This document shows, piece after piece, positions 24,210 through 31,787 of a stretch of DNA of 40,164 bases. The stretch spans positions 1 through 40,164 of the forward strand of contig CASDPA010000018.1 in the NCBI GenBank assembly GCA_949282255.1. Reading direction: 5' to 3'. The notes below the pieces were generated by a model that was not told the origin of the DNA, ran no database searches, and saw nothing but the letters and a program-made list of their open reading frames with translations. Within the stretch, counting starts at the first letter, position 1. Each line of letters opens with the position of its first letter. Origin of the DNA: an uncultured Spirochaetales bacterium (GTDB lineage Bacteria > Spirochaetota > Spirochaetia > Sphaerochaetales > Sphaerochaetaceae). The position numbers and the translations under genes are program-made.

Positions 24210-24945
24210 AATCGAAATCATAGATCTTTGCAAGGATTACGAAACAAATGGAACATCGACCGTGCATGCGGTGAAAAATGCAAACCTGGTTGTCAACGAC
24301 GGGGAGGTCGTAGTGATCATCGGGCCCTCAGGAAGCGGTAAGAGCACCCTGCTGAGAACCGTGAACAAACTGGAAAGCGCCACCAGCGGGCATATTCTGA
24401 TCGATGGAGTGGACGTAACAGATCCCAAGACCGACATCAGAAAAATCAGGGAAGAGGTCGGCATGGTGTTCCAATCGTTCAATCTCTTTCCCCACCTCAC
24501 CGTCCTGGACAACGTCACAATAGGGCCTGTCAAGGTTCTCAAGATGGAGAAAAAGAAAGCCAGGGAGCTTGGGTTGTCGCTCTTGAAGCGGGTCGGCCTT
24601 GAGGAAAAGGCGAATGTACACCCTACACAGCTTTCCGGAGGCCAACAGCAGAGGGTGGCCATAGCCAGGGCCTTGGCCATGCAACCAAAGGCGATGCTTT
24701 TTGATGAACCCACAAGCGCACTTGATCCGGAAATGATCAAGGAAGTTCTCGATGTAATGCTCGAGTTGGCAAAAAGCGGCATGACAATGCTTCTTGTCAC
24801 CCATGAGATGGGCTTTGCCAGAGCAGCGGCCGACAAGGTCATCTTCATGGATTCAGGAGAAATCATAGAAAGCGGCACGCCTGAACAGATGTTCTCTAAT
24901 CCTAAGAGCGAAAGGACAAAGAGTTTCCTGGATCATATCCTTTAG
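24202..24945 (+). CDS. Amino-acid ABC transporter ATPase (GlnQ/HisP type)
   Basis: This 247-residue cytoplasmic ATPase drives the adjacent permease. Walker A is GPSGSGKST near residue 40, the Q-loop region is [19 protein letters not shown], the signature [19 protein letters not shown], Walker [14 protein letters not shown], and the switch His is in [11 protein letters not shown]. This set is typical of polar amino-acid transporters, and there is no C-terminal regulatory domain. The ribosome site GAGGAGAGG lies within the end of the permease gene. No terminator hairpin was seen in the 42 bp before the next gene. Confidence 0.9.
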   Translation: MAKIEIIDLCKDYETNGTSTVHAVKNANLVVNDGEVVVIIGPSGSGKSTLLRTVNKLESATSGHILIDGVDVTDPKTDIRKIREEVGMVFQSFNLFPHLTVLDNVTIGPVKVLKMEKKKARELGLSLLKRVGLEEKANVHPTQLSGGQQQRVAIARALAMQPKAMLFDEPTSALDPEMIKEVLDVMLELAKSGMTMLLVTHEMGFARAAADKVIFMDSGEIIESGTPEQMFSNPKSERTKSFLDHIL

Positions 24946-24951
24946 CCCATC

Positions 24952-24980
24952 TTAACAGGCTCGGGATTTACCGGTATCAT
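24952..24980 (+). promoter_or_regulatory. Promoter for a probably leaderless dehydrogenase mRNA
   Basis: TTAACA (24952-24957), 17 bp and TATCAT (24975-24980) predict a start at about 24987, next to the ATG at 24988. A second hexamer TATAAT (24982-24987) touches the ATG. No ribosome binding site is present. Confidence 0.5.
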
Positions 24981-24987
24981 CTATAAT

Positions 24988-25953
24988 ATGAGAATAACTG
25001 TTTTGGATGGATACACGTTGAATCCCGGGGATTTGAGCTGGGAAGGTTTTTATTCTTTAGGCGAGGTGGAGATATATGACCGCACCAGCCCGGAAGAGCT
25101 TTTTCAAAGAGCTGAAAACAGCGATGCCATCATCATCAACAAAGTGGTAATCGGAAAAAAAGAACTCGAACAGCTTGCGAGGTTGAAATACATCGGCATC
25201 ACGGCAACCGGATACAACAATGTCGATTTGGAAGCTGCCAGCAAGAATGGAATCACAGTTACAAACGTTCCCGCCTACAGCACCTTCTCAGTTGCACAAC
25301 ACACATTCGCGCTTTTGCTTGAGATAATGAACAAGACAAGCCTTCATTCGGATCTGGTCAAGAACGGCCGGTGGTCCGCATCGAAGGACTATTGTTTTTT
25401 TGAAGGCCGCCTTAGCGAGCTACATGGCAAGACAATAGGAATAATCGGAATGGGCAACATAGGCATGCAGACAGCGAAGATCGCTTCTGCGTTCGGCATG
25501 GATGTCATATATTATTCCAGATCTGAAAAAGAGAGTGCAAAAGCATTAGGATTCATTCCGGTGCAACTGGAAGAGCTATTGGCAAAATCGGATGTGATAA
25601 GCCTGCACTGCCCCCTTACGGAAAAGACCAGAAACCTGATAAACGAACATACCATCGCACTTATGAAAAAAGACGCTGTGCTCATAAACACTTCGCGAGG
25701 ACCGCTTGTTGACGAGAATGCACTTTATCATGCTCTCAAGCAAGGAAAGCTGCAAGCGGCGGGCCTCGATGTGCTTTCCATAGAGCCGCCGCAAAAACAG
25801 AGTCCGCTTATGGGAATGCCGAACTGCATCATAACCCCGCATATCGCATGGGCGACCCTCGAGGCACGAAGAAGGCTGATGGCAACAGCCTGCGACAACC
25901 TAAAATCCTTTATCCTCGGCAATGCCAAAAACCAGATAAACAAGCGCACTTGA
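24988..25953 (+). CDS. D-isomer-specific 2-hydroxyacid dehydrogenase (glycerate/hydroxypyruvate reductase type)
   Basis: This 321-residue NAD(H)-dependent enzyme probably reduces hydroxypyruvate, glyoxylate or another 2-keto acid. The catalytic domain wraps around a Rossmann domain showing GIIGMGNIGMQTAKIA. Active-site residues are visible: Arg237 in NTSRGPLVDE, a Glu in LDVLSIEPP, and the His of TPHIAWATLEARRR. NVPAYSTFSVAQHTFALLLE is typical of the glycerate dehydrogenase branch. The ATG lacks a Shine-Dalgarno sequence and lies against a -10 box, so it is probably leaderless. It follows the amino-acid transporter ATPase gene by 42 bp but has its own promoter. Confidence 0.85.
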   Translation: MRITVLDGYTLNPGDLSWEGFYSLGEVEIYDRTSPEELFQRAENSDAIIINKVVIGKKELEQLARLKYIGITATGYNNVDLEAASKNGITVTNVPAYSTFSVAQHTFALLLEIMNKTSLHSDLVKNGRWSASKDYCFFEGRLSELHGKTIGIIGMGNIGMQTAKIASAFGMDVIYYSRSEKESAKALGFIPVQLEELLAKSDVISLHCPLTEKTRNLINEHTIALMKKDAVLINTSRGPLVDENALYHALKQGKLQAAGLDVLSIEPPQKQSPLMGMPNCIITPHIAWATLEARRRLMATACDNLKSFILGNAKNQINKRT

Positions 25954-25991
25954 AAACGGATTGCCGGTACGATAGAATATATTCATGATGT

Positions 25992-26009
25992 CAAGCCGGC
26001 TCCGGCTTG
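25992..26009. repeat. Perfect 8-bp inverted repeat
   Basis: CAAGCCGG-CT-CCGGCTTG lies 38 bp beyond the dehydrogenase stop and just before the terminator. It may be a 3'-end stabilising hairpin. The tight centre means the RNA stem would open to a 4-6 nt loop. Confidence 0.5.
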
Positions 26010-26018
26010 CATTCATCC

Positions 26019-26040
26019 AGCCCTGACGGGCTTTTATTTT
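26019..26040 (+). terminator. Intrinsic terminator of the dehydrogenase gene
   Basis: AGCCC-TGAC-GGGCT (26019-26032) is followed by TTTATTTT. Confidence 0.75.
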
Positions 26041-26079
26041 CGTCGCATAATATTTGGTTTTCAATTGGTTTTGGTAAGA

Positions 26080-27285
26080 ATGAAAAAGAATCTTGAATTG
26101 AGAAAAGTCGGAATCAATGATTTCGAGCAATATAATGAACTGCTGAAATATGTATTTCAGGTAACTTATAACAAGCTGAATCTGATAGGCTGGCAAGAGA
26201 AGGAAATGAAAAAGGCCAAACAGCCGACACTTGAAAAAGCGGATGTAATAGGATGGTTTGACGATGGCCAGCTTGTCAGCCAGGTCGCAGTATATCCGAT
26301 GCACGTGAGAATCTTCGGGCACACATATTTCATGGGAGGCCTTACAGGAGTAGGCACTTATCCCGAATATTCCAATCGTGGATTGATGAGCAAGCTTTTG
26401 AAAAGGGCCTTGGAAGACATGAGAAGCAGGGGTCAGCATATCTCATATCTCTTCCCCTATTCCATTCCTTTCTATCGGAAAAAGGGATGGGAGATAATTT
26501 CCGACAGAATCGAATATGAGATACAGGACTTCCAGCTTCCGAAATACCAGGAGGTGGATGGCGAAATACAGAGGGTGCAGATCAATGATAAGAAGCTGCG
26601 TGAGGCCTACCAGCGGTATGCAATGAGAACGCATGGGGCGCTGCTGCGCGATGATCTGGCATGGAACGAGTATTTCTTATGGGACAGTGACGATTTGATG
26701 GCGGCGATATATTACAATGCCAACGGAGATGCCGATGGATACATAATCTATTGGATCAGCGACGACATCTTCCACATAAAGGATATGATACATCTCACCA
26801 GAGAGGCGCGTATCGGGCTGTGGAACTTCATCAGCGCCCATTTTTCCATGATAAAAAGTGTTGAAGGATATACCTATACCGACGAGCCGCTGGCATTCTT
26901 GCTTGAGGATGCAAACATCAAAGAAACGATCTGCCCCTACTACATGGCAAGAATCGTTGATGCAGAACGCTTTATCGCCGAATATCCTTTCAAGCCGGAT
27001 ACGGAAAACCGGGTATGGGAATTCAATCTTTCAGATCCGCTCTTATCCTGGAACCAAGGATCTTTCCGCCTTGAGATAGGCAAGGACGGGAAAGGAAGGC
27101 TTGAAAGGATCAGGCAAGCCTCTTCAGACCGGATAGACATACAAACGCTTGTCACAATGCTTTTGGGCTATAAGAGACCTAAATACTTGAATAAGATAGG
27201 CCGGCTTGAGGTGAATGAGGACATACTGAATATGCTTGAGGATTCAATATCTCAGCAGGTGCCATATTTTTCAGATTATTTCTGA
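26080..27285 (+). CDS. Eis-like GNAT N-acetyltransferase
   Basis: This 401-residue protein has the three-part layout of the Eis family: an N-terminal GNAT domain, a second GNAT-like domain and a C-terminal SCP2-like fold. The acetyl-CoA site is in GLTGVGTYPEYSNRGLMSKLLKRALEDM (around residues 88-115), and the family segment YLFPYSIPFYRKKGWE follows. The C-terminus ends FSDYF, consistent with the Eis terminal carboxylate used as general base. Known Eis proteins acetylate aminoglycosides or other amines; the substrate here is not predictable. ATG 26080 is taken rather than an upstream TTG at 26065. The gene is convergent with the candidate small RNA and the Fe-alcohol dehydrogenase. Confidence 0.85.
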   Translation: MKKNLELRKVGINDFEQYNELLKYVFQVTYNKLNLIGWQEKEMKKAKQPTLEKADVIGWFDDGQLVSQVAVYPMHVRIFGHTYFMGGLTGVGTYPEYSNRGLMSKLLKRALEDMRSRGQHISYLFPYSIPFYRKKGWEIISDRIEYEIQDFQLPKYQEVDGEIQRVQINDKKLREAYQRYAMRTHGALLRDDLAWNEYFLWDSDDLMAAIYYNANGDADGYIIYWISDDIFHIKDMIHLTREARIGLWNFISAHFSMIKSVEGYTYTDEPLAFLLEDANIKETICPYYMARIVDAERFIAEYPFKPDTENRVWEFNLSDPLLSWNQGSFRLEIGKDGKGRLERIRQASSDRIDIQTLVTMLLGYKRPKYLNKIGRLEVNEDILNMLEDSISQQVPYFSDYF

Positions 27286-27301
27286 TTGCCGGCCATAGGA
27301 C

Positions 27302-27414
27302 AAAAAAATTGTGGTACGAGATGTGCAATGGCTTTTACAAAGGAGTCCTCGTACCACAATTCAGCTTAACTAACAGGGAACTAAAAGAGGGAGATATATG
27401 TTTGTTTAAGCTAA
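27302..27414 (-). ncRNA. Candidate small RNA with two anti-Shine-Dalgarno loops
   Basis: Read on the minus strand from about 27414, TTAGCTTAA (27414-27406) pairs with TTAAGCTGA (27369-27361) to close a 36-nt loop containing ATCTCCCTCTTTTAG. The next base begins a perfect 13-bp stem (27360-27348 with 27320-27308; 14 bp with flanking A-T) around a 27-nt loop containing ACTCCTTTG, followed by a run of Ts, i.e. an intrinsic terminator. An extended -10 promoter lies exactly upstream. No ORF of note is inside. The C/U-rich loops are complementary to GGGAG and AAAGGAG ribosome sites, as in trans-acting regulatory RNAs. No known family was recognised. Confidence 0.5.
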
Positions 27415-27420
27415 CTTAAT

Positions 27421-27447
27421 AGTATATCAAAAGACATATTTATGCAA
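27421..27447 (-). promoter_or_regulatory. Promoter of the candidate small RNA
   Basis: On the minus strand TGATATACT (27429-27421) is an extended -10 element, with TTGCAT (27447-27442) as a -35 at a short 15-bp spacing. The predicted start, near 27414, coincides with the first base of the first stem. Confidence 0.45.
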
Positions 27448-27510
27448 GCATTTTCTCAATTCATTTTGAAAAAATTGCAAAAACAATCATAAGAGTTAGC
27501 TTGACCAAAT

Positions 27511-27539
27511 AAATAAGAGCGGCATGACCGCTCTTATTT
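27511..27539 (-). terminator. Terminator of the Fe-alcohol dehydrogenase gene
   Basis: AAATAAGAGCGG-CATGA-CCGCTCTTATTT is a perfect 12-bp stem directly after the minus-strand stop codon. A/T-rich outer arms allow function in both directions. Confidence 0.8.
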
Positions 27540-27542
27540 CCA

Positions 27543-28730
27543 TTAATAGCTTTCACTCAATATAGTCAGGATATCTGAGATTCCTGCATTTCTTGGATTG
27601 ACTATAAGCGCACCATCATTCACCGCCCTTCGTGCAATCTGCTCAAAATCAGACTTATTCACCTTGGCATCCCTGAGCCGGGTGTTTATTGGAGCAGCGG
27701 CCTTTATGCCATCTATGAAAGCACACACAGCCTCGACTGTTTTCAAAGCCCTATCTTCCTCTCTTGTTTTGGCATAAGCATCATCTCCGGCGATATGCAT
27801 CAAAAGCTCCGAATAATCCTTTTTGGCATAATCAAGATTATAACGCAAGCAAGCAGGAAGAAGAATTGTCATCGCCTCCCCATGAGCAACGGAACATGTG
27901 GCTCCAAGGCTGTGCCCGATGGCATGGACAATCCCAACCATGCTATTTGAAAATGACGAACCGGCTATGTAGGCGGCATTGGCCATGGCAAGACGCGCTT
28001 TCTTATCCTTTGGATTGGCTATAGCCTGTGGCAGATACTCTACAATGAGTCTTATAGCGGCTATTGCGTAACTCTGGCTGACAGGATTCTTTTGCAGGCA
28101 GGAATATGCCTCAATCGCATGGGTGAAGGCATCAAGCCCGGTAAGAGCCGTGATGCGTGCGGGCATGGAAACAAGCAGGCGTGTATCGAGAACCGCAACA
28201 TCCGGCAGCAGGAACGGAGAGATGAATTCAAGCTTGAACTTTCTTTCATCATCCTTGATCACCGCCACACCTGTGGCTTCGCTTCCTGTCCCGCTTGTGG
28301 TCGGAATGGCGATGAAAGGAACATGCACGCCCCTTGGCAACGTCTCGCAGCCCGCATAGGAAAGGATATCTTTTCCACCTTGGCTTATGAGCATCCTCAA
28401 TCCTTTTGCAGTATCAAGGACAGAGCCTCCTCCAAGAGCTATTATTGAATCACAATTCGACTGCCTATATATCTTCGATATCTCATTTACGACTGTTATG
28501 GACGAATCAAGCGGCACATCGGTAAAAAGGGAGGCAAAGGAAATTCCACCTTTCTTGAGCGCCTGACGCAGGATATCGACAGATCCTATCTTTTCCAAAG
28601 TCCGATCAGAAAGGACCATCGGACGGGAAGAACCCAGAAGCTTCATCTCGGAAGCGATGTTCTCCAGCGCGAATTCTCCGCTGAGAAGCTTTGCCGGATT
28701 CACAAATTCAAAATATGACGGAATATGCAT
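27543..28730 (-). CDS. Iron-containing (group III) alcohol dehydrogenase
   Basis: This 395-residue NAD(P)-dependent enzyme interconverts alcohols and aldehydes or ketones, as in fermentation. The N-terminal nucleotide domain holds the family GGGSVLDTAKGL motif, and PFIAIPTTSGTGSEAT follows. Metal ligands appear as Asp and His in GLDAFTHAIEAY, then His in HAIGHSLGA and in VAHGEAM, so the iron site is complete. ATG 28730, seven bases after AGGAG, is chosen over a TTG two codons earlier. It starts 2 bp after the stop of the SCP2-like gene, forming a two-gene operon. The specific substrate is not evident. Confidence 0.9.
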   Translation of the reverse strand: MHIPSYFEFVNPAKLLSGEFALENIASEMKLLGSSRPMVLSDRTLEKIGSVDILRQALKKGGISFASLFTDVPLDSSITVVNEISKIYRQSNCDSIIALGGGSVLDTAKGLRMLISQGGKDILSYAGCETLPRGVHVPFIAIPTTSGTGSEATGVAVIKDDERKFKLEFISPFLLPDVAVLDTRLLVSMPARITALTGLDAFTHAIEAYSCLQKNPVSQSYAIAAIRLIVEYLPQAIANPKDKKARLAMANAAYIAGSSFSNSMVGIVHAIGHSLGATCSVAHGEAMTILLPACLRYNLDYAKKDYSELLMHIAGDDAYAKTREEDRALKTVEAVCAFIDGIKAAAPINTRLRDAKVNKSDFEQIARRAVNDGALIVNPRNAGISDILTILSESY

Positions 28731-28732
28731 CT

Positions 28733-29209
28733 TCAAACTCCTAAGAATGTCATTGCATAAACCCTGAGGCTGCTCATCTGCTTTTTGGGCACCTCTCTCA
28801 ATATCCTTTTGGTCATGATGTATGGGAAAAGATATGATTCGGCTATGTCTATCATCCTAACAAGGGTCATCGTCTGCCCGATATCCCCGGAAAGAGCGAA
28901 ACGGTGTTCAGCGTAAGCTTTGGAAATTCCCATGAAGCCTGTAAATACAAGAAAAGCGGCATCTATGCTCTTGAATGTTATTGCGACATCTGCAGGGCGT
29001 TTTTGCAAGGCTCTGACCAATTTCCCGTTTTCTTTGGCAAAAGTGATGGATCGGCCGTTATCGGAAAGAAAAATCCGCACAGTAAAACCTTCATTGAAAG
29101 ACTCGAAATCCTCCCTTACCCTGCTATCGGATTTTGTGAGCACCTTGAGCGCCCGGTAAAGCACAACAAGAACCACGGAACATATCCATGTCTTAATAAT
29201 AGTTTTCAT
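28733..29209 (-). CDS. Membrane-anchored SCP2-like (sterol carrier) protein
   Basis: This 158-residue protein has one N-terminal hydrophobic segment (about residues 7-22) and a following domain resembling the SCP2 lipid-transfer fold: FTVRIFLSDNGRSITFAKENGKL, PADVAITFKSIDAAFLVFTG and FALSGDIGQTMTLVRMIDIAESYL. SCP2 domains bind lipids or acyl chains. It is first in an operon with an Fe-alcohol dehydrogenase, so it may present a hydrophobic alcohol or aldehyde to that enzyme. The ATG at 29209 has no clear ribosome site and the -10 box ends 8 bp before it. The assignment rests on pattern only and needs a profile search. Confidence 0.6.
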   Translation of the reverse strand: MKTIIKTWICSVVLVVLYRALKVLTKSDSRVREDFESFNEGFTVRIFLSDNGRSITFAKENGKLVRALQKRPADVAITFKSIDAAFLVFTGFMGISKAYAEHRFALSGDIGQTMTLVRMIDIAESYLFPYIMTKRILREVPKKQMSSLRVYAMTFLGV

Positions 29210-29217
29210 ATCGTCTT

Positions 29218-29254
29218 TTATTACATATATTCTATCTTATGTCAATAATGACAT
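29218..29254 (-). promoter_or_regulatory. Promoter and palindrome of the SCP2-like / Fe-alcohol dehydrogenase operon
   Basis: On the minus strand TTGACA (29245-29240), 16 bp and TAATAA (29223-29218) lie so close to ATG 29209 that the mRNA should be nearly leaderless. ATGTCA-ATAA-TGACAT (29239-29254) is a perfect palindrome over the -35 box and a likely operator. Confidence 0.55.
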
Positions 29255-29290
29255 TTATTGAAAACATGTAATAAAATTGGCAAGAATAAT

Positions 29291-29311
29291 GGGCACCCGT
29301 AAAAGATGCCC
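29291..29311 (-). terminator. Weak intrinsic terminator of the aconitase X operon
   Basis: GGGCACC (29291-29297) pairs with GATGCCC (29305-29311) with one wobble. On the minus strand only ATTATTCTT follows, so termination may be partial. Confidence 0.45.
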
Positions 29312-29319
29312 TGACGCTA

Positions 29320-29760
29320 TCATAAGATTGTGACAGTACCGTCTTCAGATACCTCCAGGCTATCTCCGGTCTTCACCGTTTCCAAAAACTCCTTGCCAAG
29401 CTGGTCGATTGCAATCACAGGATTGCTTTCCCATACACGGGCAAGGACAATACCGGAAGCGGCAAGCGGATCCACATGTTCAGAAAACAGGAAACAAGAA
29501 GGATTGATTCCCATTGAACATATGGTCTGTATGACAAGACCGCCGGTGGTGCTTCCGATTGTGATCGGAAGGCAGAGAGCCTTTCCCGTAAGCTCTTTTC
29601 CATATATATCAGGATTATTCTGATCGGAAGCGATGACTTTCTTTGCATTCTTAAGCGCGCTGGCCTGGAAAGTTGCGAGCGTGTTGACTCCCTGATGGGA
29701 AACGACAGCCTCCCCTGTAAATTTTCCTCCTGCCAAAACTCTTCCTTTGAACTGTTTCAT
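29320..29760 (-). CDS. Aconitase X swivel (small) subunit
   Basis: This 146-residue protein is the DUF126-type swivel domain that pairs with the aconitase X catalytic subunit encoded immediately upstream. Family blocks are KGRVLAGGKFTGEAVVS at the start, SDQNNPDIYGKELTGKAL, and PITIGSTTGGLVIQ carrying the conserved Ser. In bacteria such enzymes dehydrate cis-3-hydroxy-L-proline, and in archaea mevalonate 5-phosphate. AAGGAGG lies 6 nt before ATG 29760, so a longer in-frame start at 29802 is rejected. The stop of the large subunit is one base away, so the two are translationally coupled. Confidence 0.85.
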   Translation of the reverse strand: MKQFKGRVLAGGKFTGEAVVSHQGVNTLATFQASALKNAKKVIASDQNNPDIYGKELTGKALCLPITIGSTTGGLVIQTICSMGINPSCFLFSEHVDPLAASGIVLARVWESNPVIAIDQLGKEFLETVKTGDSLEVSEDGTVTIL

Positions 29761-29761
29761 C

Positions 29762-31054
29762 TCACACCTCCTTGCCGCAGATGATATCAAGAATATCTGC
29801 ATCCATATAATATCTGGCCGCCGAATATGTCCTGAGCTTGTTTGAGTTGGTGGCTATCGCATGTTTCTTCGTCAGCGGGTTATTGGTATACATAAGCGGA
29901 CAGATTGATGTCAGATGAGCTCCTGTCGAGATAAGCCGTTTATAATCCGGCTCCTTTTTGAATTTCTCCACGACATCCGGAGCGCTTGTCAAAACCACAT
30001 TGAGCGCCACAGTCTTGCGTCCCGAGCCCTCCAGTGCGCTGCAGATCCGTCCAGTCCAATCTTTAAGCTGCATAAAAGAAAGGTGCGGGCACCCAATGAA
30101 TACCATTTCAGCCTTGGTCTTGCCTTCCTTCCACATCACAGGATAGCTTTTATAAACCCTCTCGATCTCCGCATCGTCGATTATATATGTCTTGGCATCA
30201 TCCAAAACCAGCTTCTCTCCAAGCTCTACAGCCTCGGGGGTGAGACCGTCTATATGATAAAGGCCGACAGCCCCGTTGGAAGCCGTAGCCGCGCCAAAAT
30301 CCTTCAGATAGGATTTGACCCCGTCATCAAGGCTGTTCCCCAAGAATCGGTCAAGGCCGAACACGTAGGGGACATCCTCCATCACATGCATTCCAACCGC
30401 GGATCCCAACACCTGTGCCTCCGGCAGCTTTGACGTTTTCACATAAACCTTCCAGGAAGCCTTGCGCCCTTCATCCGTAACCAGACCGAAATCCGGAACA
30501 AATCCCAATATCGATCCGAACAGATCGAGCATTCCGCTGTTTCTGTTGCACCTTGCCCCGAGAACACTGTTTGCATAAACCACAGCACTCGATTCAGCCC
30601 ATGAAAGCACATCCCCTTTTTGCGGGATATTCCCGACCTCATCCAAATAACAGGCACAAGAAAAAGCATTCCTATCCTTAAGGCCGACCATGCCGAGCTG
30701 CTGCTCATACATTTTCTGTTTAGAATAAAGTATCTTATTAAAAACAAGCTTCTCCAACAGGGAACATTTCACGTTCTCGTAATCCAAGGGACGGGGATCG
30801 ACGGTAAATCCGCCTTCCGCTTCAACTCCGGCTTCTATGAGCTTGTCCATCGTCGAAAAAAGCGGCTTAAGAAGCCCTATTCCAAACGATGTGACCAGAT
30901 GCCCCTGCTTATGGGTTACGGGAATCAGGCGTCCGGCTCCAAATATATCTCCGAACCTGACCACGGTCTCCATCATCTTCGCCATCACCTCCCCTTTTTC
31001 CCCCTTGAGGATCGACAGCTGCTCATCAGTTAACTTCATCTTTGCTTCGTACAT
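29762..31054 (-). CDS. Aconitase X catalytic (large) subunit
   Basis: This 430-residue protein is the DUF521-type Fe-S dehydratase subunit. It begins MKLTDEQLSILKGEKGEVMAKMMETVVRFGD, characteristic of the family, and contains the conserved segment YANSVLGARCNRNSGMLDLF with a likely cluster Cys, and FIGCPHLSFMQL carrying another. A third Cys ligand probably lies in the C-terminal third. The bacterial reaction is probably cis-3-hydroxy-L-proline to a pyrroline carboxylate, which would fit collagen-derived hydroxyproline use in the gut, but no proline racemase or imine reductase is adjacent. ATG 31054 follows AAGGAG. A divergent TetR gene with a palindromic operator in the gap is the likely regulator. 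Confidence 0.85.
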   Translation of the reverse strand: MYEAKMKLTDEQLSILKGEKGEVMAKMMETVVRFGDIFGAGRLIPVTHKQGHLVTSFGIGLLKPLFSTMDKLIEAGVEAEGGFTVDPRPLDYENVKCSLLEKLVFNKILYSKQKMYEQQLGMVGLKDRNAFSCACYLDEVGNIPQKGDVLSWAESSAVVYANSVLGARCNRNSGMLDLFGSILGFVPDFGLVTDEGRKASWKVYVKTSKLPEAQVLGSAVGMHVMEDVPYVFGLDRFLGNSLDDGVKSYLKDFGAATASNGAVGLYHIDGLTPEAVELGEKLVLDDAKTYIIDDAEIERVYKSYPVMWKEGKTKAEMVFIGCPHLSFMQLKDWTGRICSALEGSGRKTVALNVVLTSAPDVVEKFKKEPDYKRLISTGAHLTSICPLMYTNNPLTKKHAIATNSNKLRTYSAARYYMDADILDIICGKEV

Positions 31055-31203
31055 CAGACACTCCTTATATTCCAATGGGAAGAACACCAATACAATTCAT
31101 CCTGCAAAAGACAAAACGTATCCGATCTTTTCTTAAATATTATCAAAAAAAACATGTAAAAGATATCGGCAAAGAAAACAAGGGAAACAGAGTGGCAAAT
31201 GAT

Positions 31204-31242
31204 GTTACAAATTGTAACACAAAGCAAAAATGTTTGTTACAA
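31204..31242. promoter_or_regulatory. Operator in the TetR / aconitase X divergent gap
   Basis: GTTACAA-A-TTGTAAC (31204-31218) is a perfect 15-bp palindrome, and TTGTTACAA (31234-31242) repeats the half site 24 bp from the TetR start. This is a typical site for a TetR dimer controlling itself and the divergent operon. Confidence 0.65.
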
Positions 31243-31265
31243 TAATAAAAGAGGGATGAGGTAAT

Positions 31266-31787
31266 ATGAAAAGCAGAGCTTTTGCAAAGGAATGTCTCCT
31301 TGAAGCTCTTTTGGAGCTGCTGAAGATAAAACGGCTCAGAGCCATCTCCATATCGGAATTATGCCAGGCAGCGGGAATCTCACGGATGTCTTTCTATAGA
31401 AATTACTCATCCATAGAGCAAATAATAATCGACTATCACGATTCACTGATAAAAGAATACCGCGCCCTCATAAGCGCCAATGCGAATAATGACAAAAGCA
31501 TAAACTATGAGAACGTGGTATTTTTTTTCAAATTCTTCAAGCCTTACACAGAAGTGACCCGTTACAGATATGAAAACATCCCCGGCAAGATGATTCTAGA
31601 GTCGATAACCGAATTTGCACTCGAATATTTCACTCCAGAAAAAGGAAGCCGGAGATATTATGAGGTCCTGAGCTATGCGGGAGCACTCTGTTCCATCTAC
31701 ATGGCCTGGTCGGAAAACGGAACAAAAGAAAGTCCTGAAGAGCTTGCAGACATAATCTACAAACGCTTCGGATCCTGGTCCTCCTGA
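31266..31787 (+). CDS. TetR family transcriptional regulator
   Basis: This 173-residue protein has a TetR helix-turn-helix at about residues 12-50 (AISISELCQAAGISRMSFYRNYSSIEQII) and a short C-terminal domain like those of TetR proteins near dihydroxyacetone-kinase-type or small-molecule pathways. GAGGT precedes the ATG. It is divergent from the aconitase X operon with a palindrome between, so it likely senses that pathway's substrate. Its 3' end overlaps the convergent reductase gene by 31 bp. Confidence 0.82.
   Translation: MKSRAFAKECLLEALLELLKIKRLRAISISELCQAAGISRMSFYRNYSSIEQIIIDYHDSLIKEYRALISANANNDKSINYENVVFFFKFFKPYTEVTRYRYENIPGKMILESITEFALEYFTPEKGSRRYYEVLSYAGALCSIYMAWSENGTKESPEELADIIYKRFGSWSS

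Noticed and set aside
27398-27409. Three-codon ORF (ATG TTT GTT TAA) after GAGGGAG on the plus strand
   Set aside because: The same bases are better explained as the loop and stem of the minus-strand small RNA candidate; no plus-strand promoter is evident.
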